A stretch of 64,000 bases of DNA from Moorena bouillonii PNG (lineage in GTDB: Bacteria > Cyanobacteriota > Cyanobacteriia > Cyanobacteriales > Coleofasciculaceae). Location: assembly GCF_001942495.1 (NCBI RefSeq), contig NZ_MKZS01000001.1:7843667-7907666 (forward strand). Reading direction: 5' to 3'. Shown in pieces: positions 56,301 through 63,894 of the stretch. Every line of letters starts with the position of its first letter. Position 1 is the first letter of the stretch. The notes under the pieces were generated by a model that made no database searches, was not told where the DNA came from, and saw only the letters and a program-made list of their open reading frames with translations. The position numbers and the translations under genes were made by a program.

Positions 56301-56744
56301 ATGAAGCTCACCACTCGTGGACACTACAGTGTTAAGGCACTACTAGATCTGAGCCTAAGACCAGGGTATGGACCGACATCGGTTAGAGCGATCGCTAAAC
56401 GGCAAGGTCTACCAGCTCCATATCTAGAAAAACTACTGATTGAGATGCGTCGTGCTGGCTTAGTCAAGTCAGTTCGTGGAGCTCAAGGAGGCTATCAATT
56501 AGCCCATGAACCCACAGAAATTTCCCTCGGCAAAATCCTAGAAGCAGTGGGTGAAACCATCGAACCACTACCCCACCATACCCCAGACGCTGGTCAAGCC
56601 GAAGACTGGGTTACATTTACACTTTGGCATCGTTTGCATCAAAAGCTTAAAGAAGCATTGTACACTATAACTCTTGCCGATCTTTATTATGATGCCCGTA
56701 GTTGGCAAGCGGCTATGGGAGAAGAAACCAGTTTCGTTGTTTGA
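56301..56744 (+). CDS. Rrf2-family transcriptional regulator
   Basis: 147 residues from ATG 56301 (MKLTTRGHYSVKALLDLSLR), the conserved start of the family. A winged helix (SVRAIAKRQGLPAPYLEKLL, VKSVRGAQGGYQLAHEP) is followed by the dimerisation helix. The family members IscR and RirA bind an Fe-S cluster through three Cys, but this protein has no Cys at all, so it must sense something else or act as an apo-form. The next gene begins 16 bases behind the stop. Confidence 0.92.
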   Translation: MKLTTRGHYSVKALLDLSLRPGYGPTSVRAIAKRQGLPAPYLEKLLIEMRRAGLVKSVRGAQGGYQLAHEPTEISLGKILEAVGETIEPLPHHTPDAGQAEDWVTFTLWHRLHQKLKEALYTITLADLYYDARSWQAAMGEETSFVV

Positions 56745-56760
56745 ATCAATTTTTCTTTTC

Positions 56761-57150
56761 ATGAAAAAGAGTAACGAACCGATTACTTATGAGGGAGGCT
56801 GTCATTGTGGCGCTGTCCGCTTCCAGGTAATTGTAAACAAGCATCAGGCAATTGATTGCAATTGTTCGATGTGTAAAAAAAAGGGCATCTTACACCTGAT
56901 TGTCTCCCCTGAGCAATTTAGCTTACTTAAGGGAGATCAAGTGTTGACTAGTTATACCTTCAACACTCACACGGCCAAGCACACATTCTGCCAAATCTGT
57001 GGCATTCATCCTTTCTATCGACCCCGCTCTCATCCCAATGGGATTTCTGTCAACCTACGTTGTCTTGACGGTGATGTTCTATCTCGATTTACCATTGTCC
57101 CTTTCGATGGGGCTAACTGGGAAGAGAATGTCGATAAAATTAGAAAGTAG
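56761..57150 (+). CDS. GFA-family (CENP-V/GFA domain) zinc protein
   Basis: 129 residues from ATG 56761. The zinc-binding motifs EGGCHCGAVRF, CNCSMCKK and FCQICGIHPFY are all present, as in glutathione-dependent formaldehyde-activating-like proteins. Substrate specificity within the family is uncertain. It lies between rrf2 and cbiB, all on the plus strand and nearly contiguous; its stop TAG overlaps the GTG of cbiB by one base. Confidence 0.92.
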   Translation: MKKSNEPITYEGGCHCGAVRFQVIVNKHQAIDCNCSMCKKKGILHLIVSPEQFSLLKGDQVLTSYTFNTHTAKHTFCQICGIHPFYRPRSHPNGISVNLRCLDGDVLSRFTIVPFDGANWEENVDKIRK

Positions 57151-58187
57151 TGGTTCAAATCCTGGGTAATAACCATACTAATGGTCTCATTTTGCTGCTG
57201 GCGGCTAGTCTGGATTATCTGATCGGTGATCCTTGGGGTTGGGTCCATCCAGTGCAGGTTATGGGCTGGGTAATCTCTCAGTTCACTCAGCTAGCAATTC
57301 ACTTCTGGCAGCAGCCTTGGCAACGACGCCTAGCAGGAATTGGGTTGGGTATTGGACTAATTATTGGGAGTGGAGTAGCTGGATGGTTTATTGTCTTCCT
57401 AGGAATCTGGCTCAATCCATTTTTGGGTATAGGCATAGGAACGATATTGCTAGCCAGTTGTTTTGCTGGTCGCTCTCTTCGAGCAGCAGCAATGGATGTA
57501 TTACAGCCTTTAACTGCCGGAGAATTAAAACTAGCCCGTTCTCGATTAAGTCAATATGTTGGTCGTGATACAGAAAATCTTTGTGAGTCAGAAATCCTAC
57601 GAGCTGTCCTAGAAACGGTGGCGGAAAACACTACCGATGGGGTCACAGCCCCTCTGTTCTATGCCATTGTTGGAGCGTTAATTCCTGGGGTTGGTAGTGT
57701 TCCTCTGGCCTTAGCTTATAAAGCTGCCAGTACTTTAGATTCGATGGTCGGTTACCGCCGAGAACCTTACACGAATTTAGGTTGGTTTAGTGCTAAATTT
57801 GAAGATTTACTAACCTGGATCCCCTGTCGATTAACCGTATTGACCCTAGCCTTGATGTCTGGAAAACCCCAGCAGATCTGGCGTCTGTGTCGCCGTGATG
57901 CTATTGCTGATCCGAGTCCTAACTCTGGCTGGAGTGAATCGGCTTTTGCTGCGATTTTGGAGGTTCAGCTGGGAGGTACTAATGTTTACAGTGGTGTTGT
58001 CAAGCAAAAACCCTTATTAGGGAAACCTACCTACGAGATCACACCAGGCAAAATTGACCAAGCCTTAGAGCTGACACGATATTGCTTTTTAATTTGGCTG
58101 GGTATAGGGTTGGTTTTTTGTCTAGTGCAATATGCGATTGGCCTTTGGCCACGCTTTGCGAACGCTTTACACAACGTTATCGTTTAA
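57150..58187 (+). CDS. cbiB: Adenosylcobinamide-phosphate synthase CbiB/CobD
   Basis: 345 residues from GTG 57150. It joins the aminopropanol phosphate arm to adenosylcobyric acid in (pseudo)cobalamin synthesis; an integral membrane protein. Signatures: LDYLIGDPWGWVHPVQVMGW, VAENTTDGVTAPLFYAIVGA, YKAASTLDSMVGYR, and the DPSPNSGWSESAFAAILEVQ stretch. The C-terminal AIGLWPRFANAL comes from a dispersed GCGATTGGCCTTTGGCCACG element (58134-58165), so the natural end has been altered. Confidence 0.95.
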   Translation: MVQILGNNHTNGLILLLAASLDYLIGDPWGWVHPVQVMGWVISQFTQLAIHFWQQPWQRRLAGIGLGIGLIIGSGVAGWFIVFLGIWLNPFLGIGIGTILLASCFAGRSLRAAAMDVLQPLTAGELKLARSRLSQYVGRDTENLCESEILRAVLETVAENTTDGVTAPLFYAIVGALIPGVGSVPLALAYKAASTLDSMVGYRREPYTNLGWFSAKFEDLLTWIPCRLTVLTLALMSGKPQQIWRLCRRDAIADPSPNSGWSESAFAAILEVQLGGTNVYSGVVKQKPLLGKPTYEITPGKIDQALELTRYCFLIWLGIGLVFCLVQYAIGLWPRFANALHNVIV

Positions 58188-58444
58188 TCAGGCAATTATT
58201 TTTTTTTGCTTAAATTTTCCTCTATGGGAGTAAATTGTCTTATAACCTTTTTCCAGCAATTTATTTGGCATTGCTGAACAAAAGAATGACATCAAGTATA
58301 GTTGGGTCACTTACCGATTACCGATTACCGATTACCCTTGGGTCTTCCAGCTGACAGCAAAGCCATCTATTTTTACTCAACTTTAGGGCAAATTCTGATC
58401 ATAATTGCCTCAAAACTTAATAAAACTTAAAAAAGGAGATAAAC

Positions 58445-59290
58445 GTGGAAGTACTTGCTTACACTCATTCCTATGAATCCTATGAAGAAGCAGTAGGTAT
58501 TGATTGTGATCTAGATCTAAGAGAACTCAACCTCAACTGGTTTAAAATTCCTAACACTGCTTGGCTCGGTTTACTAGGATGTGCGGTCTGGTTAGCGAGT
58601 CTGAGTGTAACGGCTCCAGTGTTTGCGGCTTTAGAAACAGGGATCAAAGTCAAGACAAGTGGTGGTTGCTTGACTGCACGCAAAGGTCCGAGCGATACTT
58701 CCGCAGCTGTCGTCTGTGTTAGCAATGGAGCTGTACTCAAACCTGTGGTTGCTAAAAATGGGAATTGGCTGCAGCTGAGCAGTGGCAATTGGGTTTATGG
58801 TCCTTACACTACCTCTCGATACTTTAATGGCAGTGATCAAGGGGGTGGCGGTAGTCCGATTTTGGAATCAGGAATCAAAGTCAAGACTCCCAATAGTGGG
58901 TGTTTGAAAGCACTGACTGGTCCTGGCACTGGTCAGGTTGTTGCTTGTGTCCGCAGTGGATCTGCACTCAAACCTGTGGTTGCTAAAAATGGGAATTGGC
59001 TGCAGCTGAGCAGTGGCAATTGGGTTTATGGTCCTTACACTACCTCTAAATTATTTGATCAAAGTAGTGAAGGTGGTGGAGGTAGTCCGATTTTGGAATC
59101 AGGAATCAAAGTCAAGACTCCCAATGGTGGGTGTTTGAAAGCACTCCCTGGTCCTGGTACTGGTCAGGCTGTTACCTGTGTTCCCAGTGGATCTGTACTC
59201 AAACCTGTGGTTGCTAGAAATGGCAATTGGCTACAGCTGAACAGTGGCAATTGGGTCTATGGTCCTTACACCACCTCTAAATTCTTTTAA
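58445..59290 (+). CDS. Exported protein with three SH3b-like repeats
   Basis: 281 residues from GTG 58445, with AAAGGAG eight bases upstream. A long cytoplasmic N-terminus with ESYEEA precedes a membrane segment or signal (TAWLGLLGCAVWLASLSVTA). Then three near-identical repeats of about 75 residues follow, each with a GIKVKT start, GCLxAxxGP and KPVVAxNGNWLQL, ending NWVYGPYTTS. SH3b domains of this type bind peptidoglycan or other cell-wall components. Repeats 2 and 3 are separated by Gly/Ser-rich linkers (EGGGGSPILES). The N-terminal leader resembles that of the peptidoglycan-binding protein at 61892. Confidence 0.8.
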   Translation: MEVLAYTHSYESYEEAVGIDCDLDLRELNLNWFKIPNTAWLGLLGCAVWLASLSVTAPVFAALETGIKVKTSGGCLTARKGPSDTSAAVVCVSNGAVLKPVVAKNGNWLQLSSGNWVYGPYTTSRYFNGSDQGGGGSPILESGIKVKTPNSGCLKALTGPGTGQVVACVRSGSALKPVVAKNGNWLQLSSGNWVYGPYTTSKLFDQSSEGGGGSPILESGIKVKTPNGGCLKALPGPGTGQAVTCVPSGSVLKPVVARNGNWLQLNSGNWVYGPYTTSKFF

Positions 59291-59367
59291 TCTGAATCTT
59301 TATAGGACAGGACTTACCCAGTAACTCTATCTGTAAGGTGCGTTAATAACGCACCCTACTGCTATGA

Positions 59368-60117
59368 TTACCTCGCAAACCTAAGGCTATTCAGAACATT
59401 GATAACTTCTGCTTTAGTCATTCCGGGACGAATTTCTGGTCTATATAGCATTTCTATGACAGCTTGATCAATCTCCGCATATTCAGTCGTATCAGTCCAC
59501 CCTTGGAAAAATACACTATTTCTGTATTTATAGGAATCCCTCATCAGTCCTATAGATTGGGTGAGCTCTTCTCGGATTAGGTGAGACCGTGCTTTTTGAG
59601 TAATGCTAGTTGTAGAAATCATAATTCTTGACTTATAAATTACCTGGTTATTCCACCAAGTCCGAAAAAAACCAAAATTGACCGGTCGATAGTTAGGCTC
59701 ATAGCGACGAAACTCGTATTCGGGAACAAAATAAATCTTGAGATTGGGATTATTATCATCAAAGTTTATTTGAATTGAACCTTGAGTAATCGTATTTATT
59801 TCATCAATAACGGTTGACAAAGTCTGCCAATCTTCAGGGGTTGGCAAGCCGATTACCTTAATCCTCACATTTTTGTCCCATTTTTTGATAGTAGGATTGG
59901 AGGAGCGGTATTCCGAGCCTAAGGCAATTTCCAAAAAATAATCAATTTGAGCTTGAGTATAGTTTTTGTTTTCAATTGATTGGAGAGTGGGTTGTGTGCT
60001 ACTTAGCTCATAATTATTCCCATAAGTGGGTGTTTGATAAGTAGATGGAATCAAAAAACCTAAGAAACTCAGAATAACAGACTTGACGATTGGCAAACAA
60101 AAATTACGCATGGTCAT
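59368..60117 (-). CDS. DUF2927-family exported protein
   Basis: 249 residues; the start may be ATG 60117 or ATG 60111 two codons later. A signal peptide (MRNFCLPIVKSVILSFLGFL) is followed by a domain with the DUF2927 pattern (VRIKVIGLPTPEDWQTLSTV, LIREELTQSIGLMRDSYKYR). That domain resembles zincin-like metalloproteases but here has no clear HExxH. The first 25 codons and the leader are repeated four more times upstream as parts of small ORFs (60390-61647). A palindrome (ggtgcgttaataacgcacc) lies behind the stop. Confidence 0.75.
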   Translation of the reverse strand: MTMRNFCLPIVKSVILSFLGFLIPSTYQTPTYGNNYELSSTQPTLQSIENKNYTQAQIDYFLEIALGSEYRSSNPTIKKWDKNVRIKVIGLPTPEDWQTLSTVIDEINTITQGSIQINFDDNNPNLKIYFVPEYEFRRYEPNYRPVNFGFFRTWWNNQVIYKSRIMISTTSITQKARSHLIREELTQSIGLMRDSYKYRNSVFFQGWTDTTEYAEIDQAVIEMLYRPEIRPGMTKAEVINVLNSLRFAR

Positions 60118-60175
60118 CCGTAAAGAAAGTAGATGAATCTATAGAGTTAGGTTGATAAGCGAGGGGGTTTTGGCA

Positions 60176-60307
60176 GGGTGCATCTCACATTTGTAAATGT
60201 TCGTAGGGTGCGTGATAAGACGGGCGAGCCCTTATTTTATCGGTAGCAAGTGTTAGGACAATCCGTCCCGTAACGCACCACCCAAACGGCAAAAATGAGA
60301 TGCACCC
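60176..60307. mobile_element. 132-bp MITE with 12-bp inverted ends and 8-bp target duplication
   Basis: The ends are GGGTGCATCTCA (60176-60187) and TGAGATGCACCC (60296-60307). The 8 bases TTTTGGCA occur directly on both sides (60168-60175 and 60308-60315). The empty site is present in the sister repeat unit near 60928 (ggttttggcacag). No coding sequence; a tagggtgcgtgataag..cgcaccac palindrome is inside. Confidence 0.9.
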
Positions 60308-60356
60308 TTTTGGCACAGTGATGATTCGCGATCGCATCACTGTGGAGCGCCGATTA

Positions 60357-60385
60357 CAAAAAAAAACCCCAGCAGTCAGCTGAGG
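60357..60385 (-). terminator. Terminator hairpin behind peptide copy 1
   Basis: CCCCAGC (60367-60373) and GCTGAGG (60379-60385), one mismatch, loop AGTCA, followed on the minus strand by a run of T (the A-run at 60357-60366). Confidence 0.75.
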
Positions 60386-60389
60386 AAAA

Positions 60390-60542
60390 TTATCCAGGAG
60401 ATTTACTTTGATCACATCCGTTATAACTCTTAAATCCGCCAGGAAATTGACTACATCCGGAAAGATTGATCATGGTTGGGCTCATTAAACCGAAGAAACT
60501 CAGAATATATGACTTGACGATGGGCAAACAAAAATTCCCCAT
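60390..60542 (-). CDS. Small secreted peptide, copy 1 (intact)
   Basis: 50 residues. From ATG 60542 (or 60548, two codons earlier) it reads MGNFCLPIVKSYILSFFGLM, a signal-peptide-like leader almost identical to the start of the DUF2927 protein at 60117. It continues with a short polar peptide containing NLSGCSQFPGGFKSYNGC and the tail DQSKSPG, then TAA. Two Cys spaced by 12 residues could form a disulfide. A terminator hairpin follows within 25 bases. Three further degraded copies lie upstream at 60730, 61038 and 61567, all encoding the same mature peptide part. I do not recognise the family. The conservation of the mature region in independently damaged copies argues that it was once a real gene product. 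Confidence 0.65.
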   Translation of the reverse strand: MGNFCLPIVKSYILSFFGLMSPTMINLSGCSQFPGGFKSYNGCDQSKSPG

Positions 60543-60701
60543 GGTCATCCGTATCGAAAGTTGATGAATCTAGAGGTGCGACCCGTGACGAATTAAATTC
60601 TTAATGGTAAGAGCGCACCTAAGAGTGAGGTTGTTCACAGGGGGTTTTGGTACAGTGATGATCCGCGATCCCATTACTGTATGTAGAGCGCCGAGCACAA
60701 T

Positions 60702-60727
60702 AAAAACCCCCAGCAGTCAGCTGGGGG
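60702..60727 (-). terminator. Terminator hairpin behind peptide copy 2
   Basis: Perfect 8-bp stem CCCCCAGC (60707-60714) with GCTGGGGG (60720-60727), loop AGTCA, T-run on the minus strand. Confidence 0.8.
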
Positions 60728-60729
60728 CA

Positions 60730-60883
60730 ATATCCAGGAGATTTATCTTTACTAAATCCGTTATAACTCTTAAATCCAGGCTGAAATTGACTACATCCGG
60801 AAAGATTGGTGATGGTTGGGCTCAAAAAACTGAAGAGACTCAGAAGATATGACTTGAGGATGGGCCAACAAAAATTAGGTCAT
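60730..60883 (-). pseudogene. Small secreted peptide, copy 2 (start and stop lost)
   Basis: The leader (NFCWPILKSYLLSLFSFLSP) and mature part (NLSGCSQFQPGFKSYNGF, then SKDKSPG) are recognisable. A 4-base loss turns the expected ATGACCATG into ATGACCTAA and removes the start. At the other end a one-base loss removes the TAA, so the frame reads through the terminator stem (YCPQLTAGGF) to about 60619. The second Cys is Phe here. Confidence 0.65.
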
Positions 60884-60980
60884 CCCCTTTGGAATTAATC
60901 TAGAGAGTCAGGTTGCTCAGAGGCGGTTTTGGCACAGTTATGATCCGCGATCCCATTACTGTAGAGCGCCGATCACAATA

Positions 60981-61005
60981 AAAACCCCCAGCAGTCAGCT
61001 GGGGG
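60981..61005 (-). terminator. Terminator hairpin behind peptide copy 3
   Basis: Perfect stem CCCCCAGC (60985-60992) with GCTGGGGG (60998-61005), loop AGTCA, T-run on the minus strand. Confidence 0.8.
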
Positions 61006-61037
61006 TAATATCCAGGAGATTTACCTTTTTAGGGTAA

Positions 61038-61188
61038 TTATCCAGGAGATTTACTTTGATCACATCCGTTATAACTCTTAAATCCAGCAGGAAATTGACT
61101 AGCTCCGGAAAGATTTCATGGTTGGGCTCAAAAAAACCAAGAGACTGAGAATATATGAATTGAGGATGGGCCAACAAAAATTAGGCAT
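61038..61188 (-). pseudogene. Small secreted peptide, copy 3 (frameshifted)
   Basis: ATG 61188 starts MPNFCWPILNSYILSLLVFL and SPTM, but compared with copy 1 two bases are missing after ATG-A at the mature boundary, so the leader ends at a TAG. In the other frame the mature part is intact (NLSGASQFPAGFKSYNGC, then DQSKSPG and TAA at 61038-61040). The first Cys is Ala. The end of the unit (atccaggagattta) is duplicated. Confidence 0.65.
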
Positions 61189-61220
61189 GGTCATCCCCTT
61201 TGGAATTAATCTAGAGAGTT

Positions 61221-61490
61221 GGGTTGCTCTATAGCAATAAGCGCGCGGGTATTTACAAATAATGGTGAGGGATAAATGGCTAAAAGCTTTGTAAAACTTG
61301 GATTTTATCTTCCGGTCTTGATGCAGTCGCTCACGCCTGCATCAAGACCAGGCTCAAAAATGTAGTTAACGATACTCTTAAGCCTCGAAAACTACTTCTT
61401 ACCTATTCCCGATTCCCGATTCCCGATTCCCGATTCCCTATTACCTATTACCTATTCCCTGTTCAACACTTCTGAGGCGATCGCATCACT
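61221..61490. repeat. Insert of hairpin and minisatellite in the peptide array
   Basis: Between copies 3 and 4: an imperfect hairpin (ggtcttgatgcagtcgctca with gcctgcatcaagacc, about 61315-61348) and ttcccgattcccgattcccg units (61402-61460). Confidence 0.75.
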
Positions 61491-61510
61491 GTGCGACGCG
61501 ATTACAATAA

Positions 61511-61534
61511 AAACCCCCAGCAGTAAGCTGGGGG
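61511..61534 (-). terminator. Terminator hairpin behind peptide copy 4
   Basis: Perfect stem CCCCCAGC (61514-61521) with GCTGGGGG (61527-61534), loop AGTAA, T-run on the minus strand. Confidence 0.8.
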
Positions 61535-61566
61535 CAATATCCAGGAGATTTACCTTTTTAGGGTAA

Positions 61567-61646
61567 TTATCCAGGAGATTTACTTTGATCACATCCGTTA
61601 TAACTCTTAAATCCAGCCTGAAATGGACTACATCCGGAAAGATTGC
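61567..61646 (-). pseudogene. Small secreted peptide, copy 4 (leader missing)
   Basis: Only the mature part remains (NLSGCSPFQAGFKSYNGC, then DQSKSPG and TAA at 61567-61569). The leader has been replaced by short repeats of agattgct. Both Cys are kept. Confidence 0.6.
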
Positions 61647-61891
61647 TAAAAGATTGCTCCTTCAAGATTGCTCATTATTGGGATCAAAGATATTACCTGG
61701 GAACTGGTGAAGGAGTGATCAGCTAAAGGGGTGATCAGGTAAAGGGATGATCGGATCAGCAGTTATGACCGATGAAGGTAACTGGGGATGACGTGGGCTT
61801 GCTGATCTCCATTAAGATAGTAGTGTTATGAACACAATACAAATATTGCTAGAGAACTGGCTATCATAAAAAAAAATTTGGTAGGAAAGCG

Positions 61892-63211
61892 ATGGAAAGC
61901 TTAGTCTGCGTTAATCTTGCCGAGTCCTATGAAGACGCGGATAATTTTCCGTGGCAAGATGATAATGGTTTAATTCGATGGTTAGATGGGCTAAACACTC
62001 CCACTATTCCTAGTTCAGCTTGGATCAAGATTAGTGCGATCGCAATTGCCCTAACCATCCTCAGTACCGCTGCTAATGCCAGTGCTAAAGTACTTCAAAA
62101 AGGCAGCCGTGGAGCACAGGTGACTTCTCTTCAGAGAGAGTTGGCAGCGGCTGGCTTTTATAAAGGTCGGATTACTGGCAACTATGACATGTTAACCCAG
62201 TCTTATGTTGCTATCTTTCAGCAAAAGAAGGGACTACCAATAGATGGTGTGGCTGGACCAAAAACCCTAGCAGCGTTATATAAAACTGCTGGTACTGATA
62301 TTCGTCTACCAACAAACACACAGCTCAAACGCGGTAGTAGAGGAACGGTAGTCAGCGATCTGCAAAAGAAGTTGACAACCTTAGGATTTTTTAATGGTCC
62401 GATCACTGGCTATTACGGGCGCATGACCCAAGCAGCGGTAATTAAATTTCAGCGAGCCAAGGGATTACGGGCGGATGGCGTTGCTGGACAAAACACCTTA
62501 TTCGTAATCAATGGTGGTTCGATCAACAGCGCCACTCAGTTACGGCGAGGTAACAGAGGAACTGCTGTGACCAAACTGCAACAGCGCATGAGGGAGTTGA
62601 AAGTCTACAACGGTCCAGTAACGGGATTCTACGGTCGTTTAACTGAAGCAGGGGTCATAAAATTTCAGCGCTTGAGGGGACTACCAGTGACTGGTATTGC
62701 TGACTCTCGGACTTTGTCAGACTTAGCCAAAAATCCTAATGATAAGGATAAAGATAAGGATATTCTTACCAACGTGACTGAGTTGCGACCAGGCAGCAAT
62801 GGCGAATCGGTTACAAAACTTCAAAATCGCCTCAAAGACTTGGGATTCTACAAAGGGCCAATAACGGGATACTATGGTAAATTAACTGAGACTGCAGTCA
62901 AAGATTATCAGCTTTCTCGGGAACTGCCAGCAAATGGCATTGCTGACTCTCGTACGTTATCAGCACTACGGGGCAATTCTGGTATTGCTGTTGCTGCTAC
63001 CATCATTACTCCATTAAAACGAGGTAGTCGTGGCACAAGAGTGAATAGCCTTCAGAATCGCTTGATTTCCCTAGGCTACTATAAAGGATTAAAAGATGGC
63101 GTATTTGGACCAGACACAGAGGCAGCCCTGAAGCAATATCAACGGGACAAAGGCTTATTTCCCAATGGAATTGCTGATGCTAGAACCTTTTCATCTCTTG
63201 CTCCACGGTAA
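61892..63211 (+). CDS. Exported protein with five peptidoglycan-binding repeats
   Basis: 439 residues, with AGGAAAG before the ATG. A 45-residue N-terminal part with ESYEDA precedes a membrane segment (AWIKISAIAIALTILSTAAN). Five PG_binding_1 repeats of about 70 residues follow (LQKGSRGAQVTSLQRELAAA; LKRGSRGTVVSDLQKKL; LRRGNRGTAVTKLQQRM; LRPGSNGESVTKLQNRL; LKRGSRGTRVNSLQNRL), each ending in (G/P)I/VA-(D/G)-x-(R/K/N)TL/F. No catalytic domain is attached, so it probably tethers to or organises the cell wall. Its leader resembles that of the SH3b protein at 58445. Confidence 0.9.
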   Translation: MESLVCVNLAESYEDADNFPWQDDNGLIRWLDGLNTPTIPSSAWIKISAIAIALTILSTAANASAKVLQKGSRGAQVTSLQRELAAAGFYKGRITGNYDMLTQSYVAIFQQKKGLPIDGVAGPKTLAALYKTAGTDIRLPTNTQLKRGSRGTVVSDLQKKLTTLGFFNGPITGYYGRMTQAAVIKFQRAKGLRADGVAGQNTLFVINGGSINSATQLRRGNRGTAVTKLQQRMRELKVYNGPVTGFYGRLTEAGVIKFQRLRGLPVTGIADSRTLSDLAKNPNDKDKDKDILTNVTELRPGSNGESVTKLQNRLKDLGFYKGPITGYYGKLTETAVKDYQLSRELPANGIADSRTLSALRGNSGIAVAATIITPLKRGSRGTRVNSLQNRLISLGYYKGLKDGVFGPDTEAALKQYQRDKGLFPNGIADARTFSSLAPR

Positions 63212-63252
63212 TAGCTGAACGTCTGGTATAATCTCAAAACCTTGACAGCCCT

Positions 63253-63282
63253 GTCCCCGCCTAACTATAGGACTGTGGGCGG
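63253..63282 (+). promoter_or_regulatory. GC-rich hairpin in the pyrR leader
   Basis: CCCCGCC (about 63254-63260) pairs with GGCGGGG (about 63277-63283) around a loop of about 16 bases, between the peptidoglycan-binding gene and pyrR. No T-run follows directly. It may be a terminator of the upstream gene or a regulatory leader for pyrR; sequence alone does not decide. Confidence 0.4.
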
Positions 63283-63313
63283 GGTATCCTGCTGAAATTT
63301 TTAATTAACCAGG

Positions 63314-63859
63314 ATGCCTACTCAAACCATTGAAATCCTATCAGCTGAAGAACTGCGCCGTACAGTCAATCGTTTGGCATCTCAAGTGATCGAACAAGTG
63401 AGTGATTTGTCCAAACTAGCACTGGTGGGTATATATACCAGAGGTGTTCCTTTAGCTCAGTTGCTAGGACGTCAGATTGAAACCCTAGAGCAGGTCAGTG
63501 TGCCAGTGGGAGCGTTGGATATCACCTTTTATCGGGATGATCTTGATCGAATTGGTATCCGTACCCCGGCAAAAACAGATATTCCCTTCGATCTTGATCG
63601 TAAGATAGTGGTGTTGGTAGATGATGTCATTTATAGAGGACGTACCATTCGTGCTGCTCTAAACGCGGTGCTTGAGTATGGTAGACCCCAAACGATTAAA
63701 TTATTAGTGCTAGTAGACCGAGGACATCGGGAACTGCCGATTAGTCCAGATTTTACCGGCAAGCTACTCCCCACATCCGCCGAAGAACAGGTAAAGGTTT
63801 ATCTAAACGATAATGATGGTCGGGATGGAGTGGAATTAATTAAAGTAATTAGCGCCTGA
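63314..63859 (+). CDS. pyrR: PyrR bifunctional regulator / uracil phosphoribosyltransferase
   Basis: 181 residues, full length. The PRPP-binding loop [19 protein letters not shown] is the hallmark. [15 protein letters not shown] and [15 protein letters not shown] are the other conserved segments, and [18 protein letters not shown] completes the PyrR-type C-terminal region. In Bacilli it binds pyr mRNA leaders; in cyanobacteria its RNA-binding role is not established. AACCAGG lies before the ATG. Confidence 0.96.
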   Translation: MPTQTIEILSAEELRRTVNRLASQVIEQVSDLSKLALVGIYTRGVPLAQLLGRQIETLEQVSVPVGALDITFYRDDLDRIGIRTPAKTDIPFDLDRKIVVLVDDVIYRGRTIRAALNAVLEYGRPQTIKLLVLVDRGHRELPISPDFTGKLLPTSAEEQVKVYLNDNDGRDGVELIKVISA

Positions 63860-63894
63860 ATCGTGATCAGATTGCTCTTATTTTCCAAATTATT

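Noticed and set aside
60185-61177. Longer ORFs of 60-82 codons over the peptide array
   Set aside because: They are in other frames or start in terminator repeats; the consistent coding signal is the 50-codon leader plus peptide frame.
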